Numbered from the stretch's first letter, positions 36,111 to 49,643 are shown. The stretch is 64,000 bases of DNA from Epiperipatus broadwayi (GCA_028023455.1 JAQFVV010012420.1:9131194-9195193), one strand, 5' to 3'. Numbers and translations are program-made. The notes: generated by a model from the letters alone, not told the origin.

Positions 36111-37149
36111 ATGGCTAAAGCATTGATCTAAATGAAATCAATATATGTAGACCAGTATGCTTCATATCCCCATTGTTTCCTCAAAAAAAAATTTTGGTAC
36201 TTATCCCTATAAGCACAATATAGAAAAAAAAATCTATGATAAAGAAGAAAAAGAAAATTGATTACACACTCTGAGAAATTCCTTTTCCTTTAGAGTAATT
36301 CTGCTTTGTATGGTTGAGGCTCCGTGCATGTAGGTCTCTGTTATATCGTGTTCTTCCAACAAAAAGATATCACTGTTTTGTTTTAAGAGCAAATCATTCT
36401 TTGTATAGCAGGAAAAACTTTTTATATTGGTTCTGTAGGATTACTGATTGGTGTTCAGACAAGGATTTACACTTTCAGGTTAAATTGACATAACTATTTG
36501 TTCTGACATTTCTTCTTAAATTCAGTGGTCTGCCTGGAAAGTATAAAATTTGTAGGTAGTGTGGAGTGTAGGTTAGTAATTGGTTAGTTCTCATTTTGTT
36601 CCTGCTGGATGTTTCTGAAGTCAATAGCGGTTAATAGTTTGGCCATTTCTTCAACACTACACTTGTTCAATATTGCTTTTAAGCTATATAATTACCTAAT
36701 TTAACTTGCTCTCCACCTTATGATTTTTCAATTTTATTTTCAGTTTTACTTTCCTAATGATACCTACACAAGCTTCCTGCAGCCTTGCATAATTTTTCTC
36801 GAAGAGTCTTGGTAGTCTTGATATATAATATGTATCTTGAAGTGGCTGGGCAAAACCAGTTTTATAGGTCACTATTTGTTGTGCTTTGGCATATTTTCAT
36901 ACTGCAATTGTCATGGACAAAACTGCTGCTGAAAGTTTTGTTTCTAAGCTTGAATGTAATGGGAATATGGGATGAAATTCTGACAAATTACTTTGCTGCT
37001 CATACTGGATTCTTTGAACTATGCAGTCAATATTGTCTAATCTCTTTCCTAAAATAACATCATCCATTCCTCAAATCCAGAAATATGATTTTTAATTCTG
37101 ATGTATCCATAAGTATGACTATATACATTAAGACACAACGTTTTTAAAT
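36111..37149. other. Stretch with one open minus-strand segment
   Basis: On the minus strand, about 36425-36250 is open for some 60 codons and encodes NDLLLKQNSDIFLLEEHDIT followed by ETYMHGASTIQSRITLKEKE. The composition is protein-like and not AT-driven, but I do not recognise the family; a transposon protein or 3' part of a repeat is likely. A plus-strand open frame at 36785-37057 has no resemblance to known proteins. The remainder is AT-rich. Confidence 0.3.
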
Positions 37150-37670
37150 AATTAGAATAGCAAATAGTTCGCAACAACTCTATTTCTACTGTTCGCTAAT
37201 GTTCAATTCCCTCAATGTACATTCAGGCTGGCTGCTACAAAAAACGGTTCACAATGGGCAAGGTTTACACACATCTTGACCCCAGTCCAGTTTAGCTGCA
37301 CATGAACACTTCGTAGACTAGCACGGCGACTGGCCTTAAGCTCCTTACAGCCTCTGCAACAGTCTATCAGATACTCCACTTGAAAACTGCTGGAAATTCA
37401 ACTCTTTATTCAGCTGTTATCCAGACGGTTTCCTCAGGCTACGTTCTCCCCATCTCTGTGGGTTCTTTCAGCTATACCCGTGGACTACATTTCCACTGCG
37501 TGCTGTACATTAACTGAAAGCACTGACGCGAGATATCTCCTACTGGAATTGAACAGGAACGTCTCCTGGAGATGCACTCAAATACTGCCCTGACGTAGTT
37601 GTTACACAGTCTTTTTCTAGCTTTCTGATAACTGTAACAAATAATTACATTGTCCAATAAGATAAGGTCT
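37150..37670 (-). mobile_element. LTR-like block with polyadenylation signal
   Basis: This ~500-bp block is far richer in G/C and CpG than its surroundings. On the minus strand it could start TGTTACAG at about 37639 and carries AATAAA at 37410-37405, about 230 bp in, in the usual relative place for an LTR R/U5 junction. A degenerate coding stretch on the same strand ends just upstream of it (higher coordinates). No second copy was seen in the window, so whether it is a 3' LTR or a solo LTR is open. Confidence 0.4.
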
Positions 37671-37699
37671 CTTATCTAGAAATATTTGCAATCAGCAAA

Positions 37700-38860
37700 T
37701 ATTTCTTGGAATTATCGTTTGCCATTACATTAATGCCTTAATTAAATTTGTCAGTTATCAGTGCGCGATTTAAAAACAACCTCTCGAATAAATACTAGTT
37801 TTTCTGGAGTGCATAAACTTGTATGCATTTTTTACAAAATACAACAAATTCCATAAACAGCATTTTATATTGTGCACTGATAAAACCATAACTGCATTTT
37901 ATAGAAAGCAAGTCCCTTTTGTAAATAAAGAATTCCTCCTTTGTTTGTGCCAATGTTTTATGATAGGCTCTAAATCAGCATCACTACAATCCATGTAATC
38001 ATTATTAACCATCACTTGTTTTATTAGATCTGTAATTTGTTTTCCAAATTTTGTTTTAGTTTCTATCTTTAGCTCAACTTATTTTGGGTCATCTATTACT
38101 TGATCTTTTTCAGATTTCTACCAATCCTTTTAAGTTTTATTTCATTATTTTCCTTCTTTTCTAACTCAACAGATTATTTTGCACCATTTTATCTTTCTCT
38201 ATTTCTATATTTTAATCTGAGGGTTCTATATGTTCCAATTCATCTTGTTATCTAACCATTTTTCTCCGTTGTTGTCTTGTTTGCATTCTTTAGTAGAATC
38301 AGTATCATTTTTATTAACATCCTCCTTGTATACAAGACTTTTGATTATCCTAACTTATGAGATCTTTATTTTCTATAGACTCTTGAATGTTATCTTCATT
38401 ATATTCTTCCTCCATTATGTTTGTATTACTTGTTCCAATTTCTTACTAGGAAGAGTATCATTTTTATGATCTTCATCTTCAATTTTATCCTTTTCCTATC
38501 TCCATCTGTTGTATGGCTTCTTTCAGCTCTTCAAACTTTACACTATTTGCCCTTGAACATCTTTACGTCAGATTCTCATCCAATTCTATTATCATTTCTT
38601 CCTGGCTCTGCTCCCAATATTTCCTCATTTAATTATCCATTTTTCTCATCATTTGTTCCTCGTTCAGTTATTGTGTCCATGTCAAACTATCCATACATAT
38701 CATTCTGGAAATTATTTCTACTAATATTGTTCCTCCTTTTGTTTTAGTTTGTTTCTTTCTTGGGTTATTTTTTCCTAATTTCCCTGATCAGTTCTATCTT
38801 CGATCAACTGTCTTTCGAATGAATGCACATAGGTTCCATTTCATCTGCTTTTTATCTACT
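37700..38860 (-). pseudogene. Degenerate coding stretch, family unknown
   Basis: The minus strand is Lys/Glu/Asn-rich with many stops. Its best-preserved part, about 38060-37906, reads KFGKQITDLIKQVMVNNDYM followed by DCSDADLEPIIKHWHKQR. That has a plausible amphipathic helix and an acidic loop. The plus-strand frames 38230-38469 and 38421-38747 are pyrimidine-rich antisense shadows. It may be the 3' part of an LTR retroelement, since the LTR-like block follows on the same strand, but this is inference. Confidence 0.35.
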
Positions 38861-39225
38861 ATTTGTCTTTTAATTCATCTGCTTCTGTCATCATGGAAAA
38901 TGCTACCAATACCAGAGCAAATTACTCTTTTATGGCAATGATATGCCAAGAAAATATAACTTTCCATGACATGATTATAAATTATGCACCAAATTATAAA
39001 GAACCAAATATCCCTGACACATAATTATAGTCAAATGGTTGCCAATTGAGTTGATTATATAAAAATATTAGCGCTAAATAATCAGGGTCAGATGATTAAT
39101 ATTTTGGCATATGCATTGTGCCATATGAAAAAAAACTATGAATACAATAAATGGTATAGTATCAAGATGTGGCAGTTGTTAATTGACCCACCACTTTGTC
39201 CACCAAATCATATTAAAAAGCCTTT

Positions 39226-42200
39226 GTATGTGTCAAGATTTTCAACCTGGTAAAGTTGGGAGAATGATTATCTAATAAATATGATGTGTGCAACATATAA
39301 AATAATATATGTTAGCACAAATAACAAGAAACATCATTACCTGCAGCTCCCTGGATATTTTCACTTGACTACATTTGATGTCACCAACATTTTCTTCTTT
39401 TTTATCTCTCTAGGTCAGGGAAATACAAAATATTGAGAATCATTAGACACCTACCTTAAATTTTAAAAAACTATAAAAATATTTCATTATTTAAAAATCA
39501 AACTAACACTCAAGGTAATAAGTATAATTAGTTTGTTATGGTTATTATGATAAAGGCATTATAAAAATTTATCCATGGTTGTGGATAATTTGTAACATTT
39601 GTATACCTCAAAGAAATGTTACAATAAGTCAGATTGTGGTTTGAATATAAGATTGTATTCCAATAGTGATAATTGCATAAATTGGATGCATGCATTTGAC
39701 TAACTCATTAAATTATATGCACAAAAATAATACCATTGATCCAGTCAGCGATAGAATGTAAAGAATTGCTAATAAGATATCAATATTGGTTGTAATCTTT
39801 AAGTGTTAACACTATATTAATTGAATATAAGGCATTTCTCCAAATGTTTAAAGATGAAGACAAAATAATAATCTTAACCCAGTTAGGGTTTGAATGTAAG
39901 GTATTATCTAATATATTTCAAGATTGGTTATTTAAGTTCTAACACTATATGAATGAATGTAAAGCATTCAACATAAAACTCCATTTGAGACAATATATGA
40001 GTAGACATGGATGTGCAATGTTATTTATAGTCAGTCTCATGCAGTTCAATTATATCTGGATGGATACTGTGATATCTAGAAATACTATTATAAACAATAA
40101 ACACAAATATCATGTATAGTTAAGATTTGGCATATATAAAGATCAGTTTCACTTACATATGAACACACAATCATGTAATATTACAAAATTCAAACATTTC
40201 ATTGTACAGTTCATTTCAAATATCCAAAGATATACTACATCAAACAAATGAAGTGGGACTTCAGAATGTAATGATAATACAATAATCTAAACATATTAAT
40301 TTTGAACTTTAGGCTGTAAAAGAATACTTGGTCATCAAACATCCTAGATTCACATATGACTCCCAATCTAGTAAAATAGATATATAAGTGGTATACTAGT
40401 CTCAACATTTTCATACTAAAGTAAAATCCTCAGATGTATACACAATAAATATATGACAGGAATTGTCTCCTCTAATTAATAAAGTGAACGATAAAATAGC
40501 CTACCTAGATAACATTTATCGAAATTGAATATAATTAAAGTTTCATGAATTTGCCTGAGAAATCAACGCCTAATACAACAACTAGACATGGAAATACTTT
40601 TATTTCATCATTAATGATCATATGCAATCTTACAAATATGCTGATTTTTTTATGAAAAATCTCTGCATAACTAAGAATTAAAACATATTTCAATTAAATG
40701 AAACAAAACATCTAAGTAGGCATCTATCTATCCAGCAATCATTAACAGAAACTCAATCACTCATTATTACTGATCCAGCATTTGCCTCATACAATTATAT
40801 TTTAGAGCAAGGATTAAGAATAGCCTATATGCCTAATTAAAAACTAATAATAATTTAATGATACCTATCAGCATAAATCTCTGTTGAAACTCCCATATTC
40901 TAATATTTTAATTTTCATTAAATTTCGAAAAGTCTAATATTGGATTTTTAGTTTAGAGTGATTAACCTTATCTCCTAGGATTATAACCTTTGAAATGAAT
41001 TAAATTAATAACTATCCCTCCAAAACTACTCAAAGAATATGGCTTATAAACAGAATTGGTGAGGTGAGTTGCAAAATTTAGTTATCAAATAATACGAAAA
41101 TTAATTTGTATTTAAAATATAAAATATTCATAAGCATCCACCATCTCTAGTAATTAACATATATAAAACATGGTAATGTGATACAAAACATAATTATATG
41201 AATATAATCTAATACCATTAATAGAGGGATATAAACACATCAGAATGACAATAAAAAAATAAAATCAAAGAAAACTCATCTGAATTAATACATGTAGTAC
41301 AAATACAGGTATGAACATGTATAAATTAGATGAATAATTTTATGAAAAGAAGAGTTTATGGTTGGTGTTCAACTTTTTGATGTGGAGTTTCATTTTATCA
41401 TTTCTCATTCAGCATGGTACATTTAAATGAGATTATTATTAGGGTGTGGAACTTCATTTTTACTATTTCTGTGTTCAGTAAAACATTTAGATCAATTCAT
41501 TAGTTTTACAGAGCTCCTTGATTTATTCCCACGGCACTATTCCATTTCCAGAATTTTACCAATATATGTTGGGGCTTAATTCTAGAACTATTGAATTATA
41601 TAAGAAGGGTATTTCAAAATTGCTTTCTTCTTGGGGGAATTTTTGATAACAGACATACGAATGGTATTGATGCTGGAACTGCTTGCTCTGCCATCAGAAG
41701 AACAGCCAATTGACATGGATCTGCTGTTCTATCATGATGGTATGCAATGCCCATTTCTATGGTTCCTTCCTTAGAGCTTCCAGTGGTAATTGACTTCTAA
41801 GAATCCCTTAAATGTAATTTTCAAACTATTTACAAAATCTAAACGAAAGATTTTCAGAATTTTAATACAGTAATGTATTTACTCCCCATATAATACATTT
41901 AAATTATTACCCTGCCTGCCAAAAGAATTTCTTCCTATTGATATTTATTTATTTTTAATTCGACAGTTACACTTGAACATTTCTTTACTTACAGAACAAA
42001 AGAAAATATTCCTTTTGTTAAGATTGCTTAAATGGAATTCCTATCATTTTCATTTCCAAAATTTGGATTTACAGTAAAAGCCAATAGAACAAATAATTAA
42101 ATATTAATATAGAAAAAAGTGTTTCAGCAAAAATGAATCTTATATATCTTTACTTTCTGCACACACTTATCTGTATTTTCTAAATTATATAATTAAGTAA

Positions 42201-42492
42201 ACATTTAAAATGTAATGGTATGTAAATAAATACTTGACAGCAGTACAAAATACTTAGCAATATTGACTTATTCGTAGTAGCCTAGTGGTAAATAAAGGAA
42301 GAAAGTGTTGGTAACATCAAGTGCTGTAGTCAAGTGTATCCTAGAAGCTGCAGGTAATGATTTTTACTTTTATGTTATTTATGGTAATATGTATTATTTT
42401 ATATGTTGCACATCATACTTGTTAGGTAGTCATTCTTCTGGTTCTTAGGATTATCAACTTTATTGGGTTGCAAATCTTGACTTTTACATACA
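39226..42492 (+). mobile_element. Unidentified ~3.2-kb element, copy 2, with ~200-bp terminal inverted repeats
   Basis: Left terminal repeat about 39226-39420 (TGTATGTGTCAAGATTTTCA start); right terminal repeat about 42285-42492 in inverse orientation (ends CAAATCTTGACTTTTACATA). The right repeat is closer to the left end of copy 1 (32884 on) than to its own left repeat, which lacks about 20 bp. The interior is AT-rich without recognised genes on either strand. Long inverted repeats and a noncoding interior suggest a nonautonomous DNA transposon; no target duplication could be fixed by eye. Confidence 0.75.
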
Positions 42493-44389
42493 TTGACTTC
42501 AGTATATATTTACATATCATTGCACTATGAAAATAAAATGTAGTATTTAGATAATTAAGAACAAATCACTTCAGAATATCAAAATGCTAAATTGTTGTAT
42601 TTTATTCTGTAGTTATATAACTTGGATTTTCAAAAATATTTAAAAAATAAAAGCATTTGAAATATTGCTGAAAATATTGAAAATTGAAGTTGTAAAACAT
42701 CTAATTGCACACTTCTGCAAGGATATAAACAAATGATAAAAATAATATACAAAATAAAATCTGAATCTGCTCTCAAAAGAATTATTGGAAAATGAGGAAG
42801 AGAAACTAAAAGAGTGAAATAATAATTTTAAAAAATTTGAAAGGCTACATACCTAGGAAAACCTAAAGAAATGAATTTTGGCATTTAATGGCTTTCAGCC
42901 TGCCAGTTAGAGAAAGCACTTAAAGAAAAACAAATATTTAATAATATTGTTTAATTTGGTAATTTCAGTTAGATATTTATTTAAAGTGTATGTTTTACAT
43001 ATAGAATAAGTAATTTCAATATCATGACATATGTATATTCATCCTATAAACTTTTTTATACTCTGTTCCTTTTTGATATAACCTAAGTAATCTCTTATCT
43101 TTAAGATCATTTATAATTTTCTTATTTGAAATTTTACTTCCTCACAGCATCATATGCAATGCACCTTTGCTATCTTATGTAATAGATTTTGTTTCATCAA
43201 TTTTAATCGTTTATTATTTCTTGCCAATATATTTATTTTTTGATTTTAGCATTTACAAAGAATTCACTCTTACTATTTGTTAATTATTTGTCTATGCTGC
43301 ATAAAATTCCATATTTCCAAACTAAATATTTGTAATGATCTTTAAGGCACATTAAACTTATTTTCTTGCTTAAGCTATTTATTACAATTCTTAATTTTTC
43401 ATATTCTTTCTTTTTGAGCTATTTAGTTCTACATAATAAATATTTTAAACTTTCTTAATCTTGTTTATCTTTTTTTTTTAAAATATCATATTCAAAAATT
43501 TGACACATTTAAATGTATGCTATCAATGTTGCTACTGAGCTCAAATTTATCAACTACCACTTTGCTTGTTTAATATTAGCTCTGATACTTTGTTTACTTT
43601 TAAATAATAAGTGAAAAAAAAAACTAAAGTTATTTACAAAAATATGAAAATCATAATTCTATAAATATATTTAAACTAAACTGCATAGCAAGCAATAGAA
43701 AATTATCACTAACATTTTAAAAAATAACTGAATGGTTTATTGCTTGGAAGTTTATAAGAAGTTTGAGCATTAAGCTGCAATCAATAGCCCTTGAGCTCTA
43801 GATTTTATCACTCTACAAATGCATTAAATCTCATAAGATACTGCCAATATTGATCTACTATTATTGCCTGGTTACTCAAGAGCATTCAGATAGAGAACTT
43901 AATATAAAGCTACATTGAATGAACATTACAAATAAACCAGTTCAGCATTTTCATTTACTCATATTTCGAAAAAGTGATTTAAAAAATAGTTTTTTGTTCA
44001 TAATATAACTGCTGTGCATCACAGTCACAAGCAAATCAGTAATTAATCTTTTTTAAATCTATAAATTTTCAAATTTAATGTCATTTATCTTTTCTAATTT
44101 ATGAATAATTTTCATTACAAAAAGAATGAATGTAAAAATAATTTTATTTTAAGTGATATTTTAATGAATATAGTTTTTAAAATTTGTACTCTATAATCAC
44201 TTAGAAAAGAGGAGAGGGATAAAGTTATTTAATTTTAGAGAATTTTATTTGTCCTTTTAAAAGAAAAAGAAGAGGGAGATAAATAATTTTATTTGTCTTT
44301 AAAAAAAATGAGGAGAATAAGTAAAGTTACTTAATTTTAGATAATTATTATTGTTTGTCTTCCTTTAAATAATAGATATAAAAAATATA
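42493..44389. other. AT-rich stretch, nothing recognised
   Basis: No coding, RNA or transposon signal could be supported. Downstream DNMT2 exons were looked for and not found. Confidence 0.4.
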
Positions 44390-44662
44390 TATTAAATGCT
44401 TTTATTTACCGTGTACTGAAAAGAAAAAAAATAATTGTTTCTTCAGCTACAATTGGAGTTTTTAGATTTAATTTGAAATAAAAACATGGAGGGTCCAAAA
44501 ATTAATTAAGTCAATCCCTTGTTTTAAAAAATAGGAATTGACTTAATTAATTTCTGGAAACCCCATACTTTTATTTCAAGTTAAATCTAAAAACTCCAAT
44601 TGTGGTTGAAGAAACTTTTTTTTGTTTTTGTTTTAATACACGGTAAATAAAAGTATTTAATA
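44390..44662. mobile_element. Palindromic MITE, ~130-bp arms
   Basis: Near-perfect inverted repeat. The left arm begins TATTAAATGCTTTTATTTAC and the right arm ends with its complement, GTAAATAAAAGTATTTAATA. Inner segments also pair: AACTCCAATTG (about 44573-44583) with its complement at about 44451, and AATTGACTTAATTAATTT (44535) with AATTAATTAAGTCAATCC (44499). The short centre is the CTTGTTTTAAAAAATAGG region. AT runs on both sides obscure any target duplication. Noncoding. Confidence 0.75.
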
Positions 44663-46000
44663 AAAAAAAAAAAATTATATATTATTATTTTTAACTTTTT
44701 AGTATTGGCAAAGTAAATAAAAATACAAAACTATATTGTAACCTAGAGAATATGTTTGAAAGATCCAAGGCTCGACCAACTACGGGAGCAGTTGGCTGTC
44801 TTCCATTTAAGAATATAAAGGAAAATATACTCAACCTTAGCTAAATAACAATATTACATAATGCATAAGCTAAAATATCATGTAATAGCTAAACTTAGTG
44901 GGTTTATACACTAAATGCCATATGCTACAATGTGAAGCTATACAGGGGTACGCAATATAATAAATATAATTACAATACAAAACAATATAATCAATAACTT
45001 TGGAGAAAAACTCTTAACTCACTCTAGCATAAATAATAAACTTATATTGTGAGCATATGCCATTGAGGTTACATTTAAAATCTTTCTCTTTTTGACATCT
45101 ACTGCAACTACCATCCTTATTATCCATCTTCTAAGTATATCATTGCCATGATCAGATAAAAGCATTATATTTAGTTTTATAAAATTGAAAAATATTCTTT
45201 TAAATCTTTGCCATATAAGATTTATCTTTTGAAAATAATTTCTTCATTAATGAGATAAATTTGAATAATATAGTTTGTGAAAACAATCAGGGTAATGTGA
45301 TTTCATTTAATCCTAAAATAAATTATTTTTGATTCTTCAAATTTATTCTACATTGAATGATATCTTCGCAAATAAAATAAGACATATATTTACCCCTAAA
45401 TTAATGTCTTATCACTATTATAATAACAGTAATATTAATTTAAATAAGATAACATGATATCTTAATTTTAGAATAAGATAATAAATAATCTAGGATTACA
45501 CTCAGATATTAAGAATGGGTAAGGGATTTCATAGCTATTCTAAATACCCTAGAATGAATATACTTAAGCATCTAAATATGAACTAAGTTCTTGTAAAATT
45601 AAATTTTATCATGGAATAAATATGAAAATGATTTTAAAATAAACATGCACAGTGATTTAAAATAAGCAAATCAAATCAATTAAAGTGATCCAAAGTGATA
45701 AATTATAATTCTTTATTAAGCAAAATACATACTTTCTTAGATGTAATTTTAATATTTAAGTAATTCAATAAAGTGACTTATTAGCTTCAATGTTCATGTA
45801 CTCTTTTAGCAAATACACTTAAAATAATTTATAAATACTTAAATTTTGGTTCATAATTGGAATGATTTCAGATTGATAAGTGGAATGACGTGAACAAACA
45901 ACTATGAGAAATTTCTTAAATAACAAAAACAAATATTTATTCTACAGAAAAACAAATAGTAATTATACCACGCTTCAAACGCTCATTGGTGAAGTTAGAA
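44663..46000. other. AT-rich stretch, nothing recognised
   Basis: A small hairpin CCAACTACGGGAGCAGTTGG lies at about 44777-44796. No coding or RNA gene could be supported. Confidence 0.4.
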
Positions 46001-46089
46001 ATATCAAAATTAAATGTCAGGCTTAGTGCTTTCGAGGTCTTTTAATCTCATATTCATAGCCAAAGAGTTAGAAATGTTATCGAGTGGTT

Positions 46090-46660
46090 GATGTATGCTA
46101 ATATATGCAAATTAATCTTCATATGTAAAACAATTTTTAATATACAGATTGATCAGCTTATCCACTTTTTAGAAATACAGAAACATGTCTTTTCTATTAA
46201 TGGCATGTGGATCATTTATGATAAAGTACACCTCCTTTATTTTTCTTTTGCGGTCATTTCTCTCAGTAAATACAACATCAGGGTTCGAACTTATGGCTGG
46301 CTGCTTTTTCGTGTTTCAAGAATATTGAAGTGTTGTCTCCATTATTTTGAGCTCTCTTGTATGCATACATATGCTGGGTAGCTCTATTATTAACAGTGGC
46401 TTTCGTTTCTCCATAATATGCGGTGCTGCAGCCTGCCTGTGGGCATGAAATCTTGCACACAACACAGGGTGTCAAACTAGGATCAATTTTGTCTTTGGAG
46501 TTATTGATTAATCTATTTGTGTTAGGGGGTGTGCGGAAACTAACCCTAAATTCTTTTGATAGAGTTTTTACAAGTTGTTTAGTCACTTTAGGGATGTATG
46601 GGAGTATTATTTGTGATTTGTTTCTGTTACATAGTTAGCATTACAAATATTAATATATTC
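46090..46660 (-). mobile_element. Penelope-like element fragment, GIY-YIG endonuclease
   Basis: The open minus frame 46586-46278 (102 codons) holds a C-x2-C type knuckle and a GIY-YIG core: TPCVVCKISCPQAGCSTAYY followed by GETKATVNNRATQHMYAYKR. This corresponds to the VYKIxCxxCxxxYIGET...RxxEH pattern of Penelope-like endonucleases. A linker upstream (LVKTLSKEFRVSFRTPPNTN) is also typical. Beyond a stop, the tail reads KEVYFIINDPHAINRKD, like the IKExxxIxxxxxxINR end of the family. The reverse transcriptase is missing. The copy is much better preserved than the one at 28-30 kb and differs in sequence, so it is a separate lineage. Confidence 0.8.
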
Positions 46661-49643
46661 TGAATCCACATAGCCAAAGACTTTCACAATGTTTCTTTCT
46701 CAAAATTTATGACAGAAGAATTAAAAATTTTACATCATGTTTTATAAAAAAAAATTCAATTGAATTAAGCAAAAATAATCCAGCAGACATATGCAAAAAA
46801 AAATAATAATAAACTTTCTATTGCTTACTTATCAAAATGTTCTCAATGCATTTATACAAGTAGTGTCCCTTTTTAAATGAATATTTAACATACTCAATAA
46901 TAATAATAGCTTATCAATCCAGCGATGAAGGAATAATAAGACATGTATATTGTCTATTTATGCCTAAATACACTTTAAAATTTTAAAATTATTTATCCTG
47001 TTTTGAAAGCTCAAATATATGACTTACACAACTACAATGAATTATTCACATTTAAGCCAACCAAGAATGTTATAGATGTAAGGATGAAATTCCTCAATAT
47101 CTTGATAAAACCATTAAAATGGCAGATAAAACCATGGTAAAATATTACACATGCTTTTCTAAACATACTACAAACAAAATCCTTCAAACGAGTAAGGCAA
47201 AGTGAAAAGTATGATGGCATAGCTCATAAAAATGTACCTACTTTTGAGGGCTAATAAAGGATCTAGGGTTTTATCACTAATCAGGAAAAATAATGAGAAT
47301 GCACATCAAGGACAAAAATATTAAATACGATTGCCTTAAGTAAATGAGCGTAAGCTATTATCTCCAAAATATGTGCTTGAGCATAGGTATGCTAGCTAGC
47401 AAGATGATAAACAACAAGAAAGGGACAATGCTACTATCTCTTGAAAAAATAAGCTAGCAAAATAATGAGATTAACGCTCCCATCTCTAAGTTTACTGGCA
47501 TAAATAAGTATCCCTAAATAGAAACTAAATCTATCTCTAACAAAATGCTATAGCTAATGGATGTGAAAGACGATAAATAATAATGCCAAATATGGCTCCA
47601 TTAACTTTAGGCAATTAATAAATATAAAACAAATAATAGAAACATACATCTACTTTTTCAGCTTACAGCATAACAATATACCTTTATAAATAAATTGCTA
47701 TTCTAAGAACTTTAACTTACAATATTTCAAAATTTATCATAAACATGAAAATATGCACCTGAAATAAAAGATTGTATGCAAAAATTATAAATACAAGTAA
47801 ATTTAACCTTTTACTATTTAAATTAAATAAAATCCTGCTTTCTTTTTCTTCCAATAAACCTTTAAATTGGAATATGGACATAAACATTTGGCAACAAAGT
47901 TTTGTAGACAGCAAATATAACTAACAAAATGCAATATAATTAAAATATAAAATCTAGAAGATGAAAGTAAAAATAAATTTATGGCCATTCATTAAATAAG
48001 CATCCATGGATTTAAACTATGATAACAGTTCATTAATTTGCAATAAATATCTTGATATTTAAATTCAGGTTTTTCAAAAATTAATCCATCAAAAGAATTA
48101 TTTCAATTTGTATTAAAGAAATACAGTAGAATACTTCTGATAAATCATATCCAACATTATAAAGTATTTGCAGGAGAAAATACTTATTTTTAAATGTTAC
48201 ATTGACTATTGTGGCAGACTCCATAGTAATGCTCAGGGAGAGACAACTCACAGGATTTAAATATTGGTGTTATAAAATCATTAAAATGCAGAAAATCATT
48301 TAAAATTTATCCAAATGTCATTTTGCAGGTATATTTTATATTTCATTTTATGAAATGAATAACTTAATTCTTCATTCATTCAGACATCGTAAACAGTAAT
48401 TTAAAGTGAGTGGTCTATCCTCACGCTTTTATTTCCAGTACTTAAGATTTGCCCATATATAAGCATTTGGGTTGGAAAGAATAAGTGGATTCATTTTATT
48501 CTTTCATAAATACTATATCTTGTGTTGGGAATGAAAGTATTCATTTATTATTAACACTCGTAAAAGCGCATGCACTATAGCTTGAAAAGGCTGGTCTTTA
48601 ATGTATTACAATTTATAAAACATAGCGCTATAAAATAAATGCTTATTTACATATTTATTAAATAGTTTATTGCAATTTAATTTTTTTTTTTATTACACCT
48701 ACCTTGAGAAAATAATTTTTTACTTTCAAGGGGAGAAAACAGTTGTAATAAGTGAATTCTAATCATACTGTCATAAACAATAAATAATGTCTACTAAAAA
48801 TAATAACATAAACAAAACTGATTATTTCAAGAATATCAATGTTAAGTCACATACTTCTTTTATAGATTTAAATAATTTTTGTAGACATCTGATAAAACAT
48901 ACTCGTCTTAGCAAAATATATAGTCTTTATCTTAAGAATTAAAAATTTTTTGATATGAAACGAGTGTTTTACATAAAATCAAAGAAGCATGGCTTATAGC
49001 CAACATCCCTACACTATAAACTGGAAGCACACTTCTTTCTCCAAAAAGTGGACTTTCTAATCCACTTTGCATATATTTAAATATTTGTTGCATAAATTTT
49101 CTATCATGCTCATACAACCCATTTGCTATGATTATGAGAAAACAACTCAAAAACACTCAAGACAATTAATATTACAATTTGTACTTAGTATCATCATTGC
49201 CTGCATTTTAGCGCATTTAGACATTATTTGTTTAATTGGGAAGTCTACAATTTTCTTAATCTTACAATATTTTAAATACAAAAATTTTATATAATAATTT
49301 AACATCATCCACAGAAATTTTTAAAGCATTTTATTTTAAAATTGATTGTTATGTAATCTAAATAAATAATATTAATTAAGAATACAAATCATTTTATTAA
49401 TTAAAATTTACATTAAACAAATTGCAAAAATCATAGATGTCACTACACAATTGATCAAACGATCAATTTTCATTACAAAATATAAATCACTATTATAATT
49501 TTTAATTTGACTGGCAATAAAATCTGATCAGTTGAATAGATTATAACTGTTGAAACCAAATTTAACTATTAAATGCAAATCTAGTTAATAACATTTAATT
49601 GGCCCATTATACTCACCAAAGGCCACCTTAGTTGGGTGATTGT
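46661..49643. other. AT-rich stretch, nothing recognised
   Basis: Several open frames of 60-75 codons occur on both strands (for example 47220-47032, 47914-47717, 49156-48932), all with AT-driven composition. No exon with matching phase for DNMT2 was found. Confidence 0.4.

Noticed and set aside
36730-36830. TTTTATTTTCAG acceptor followed by an open frame, considered as the last DNMT2 exon
   Set aside because: In the required phase a stop occurs within a few codons, and no GNS motif is present.
38230-38747. Two overlapping hydrophobic plus-strand frames that look like membrane proteins
   Set aside because: Pyrimidine-rich antisense of a Lys/Glu-rich degenerate minus-strand region; the hydrophobicity follows from base composition.
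48325-48420. TTTTGCAG|GTATATTTT acceptor in the right phase to be the last DNMT2 exon
   Set aside because: The translation (GIFYISFYEMNN...) lacks the expected FPxxxxxxQxYxLLGNS block.
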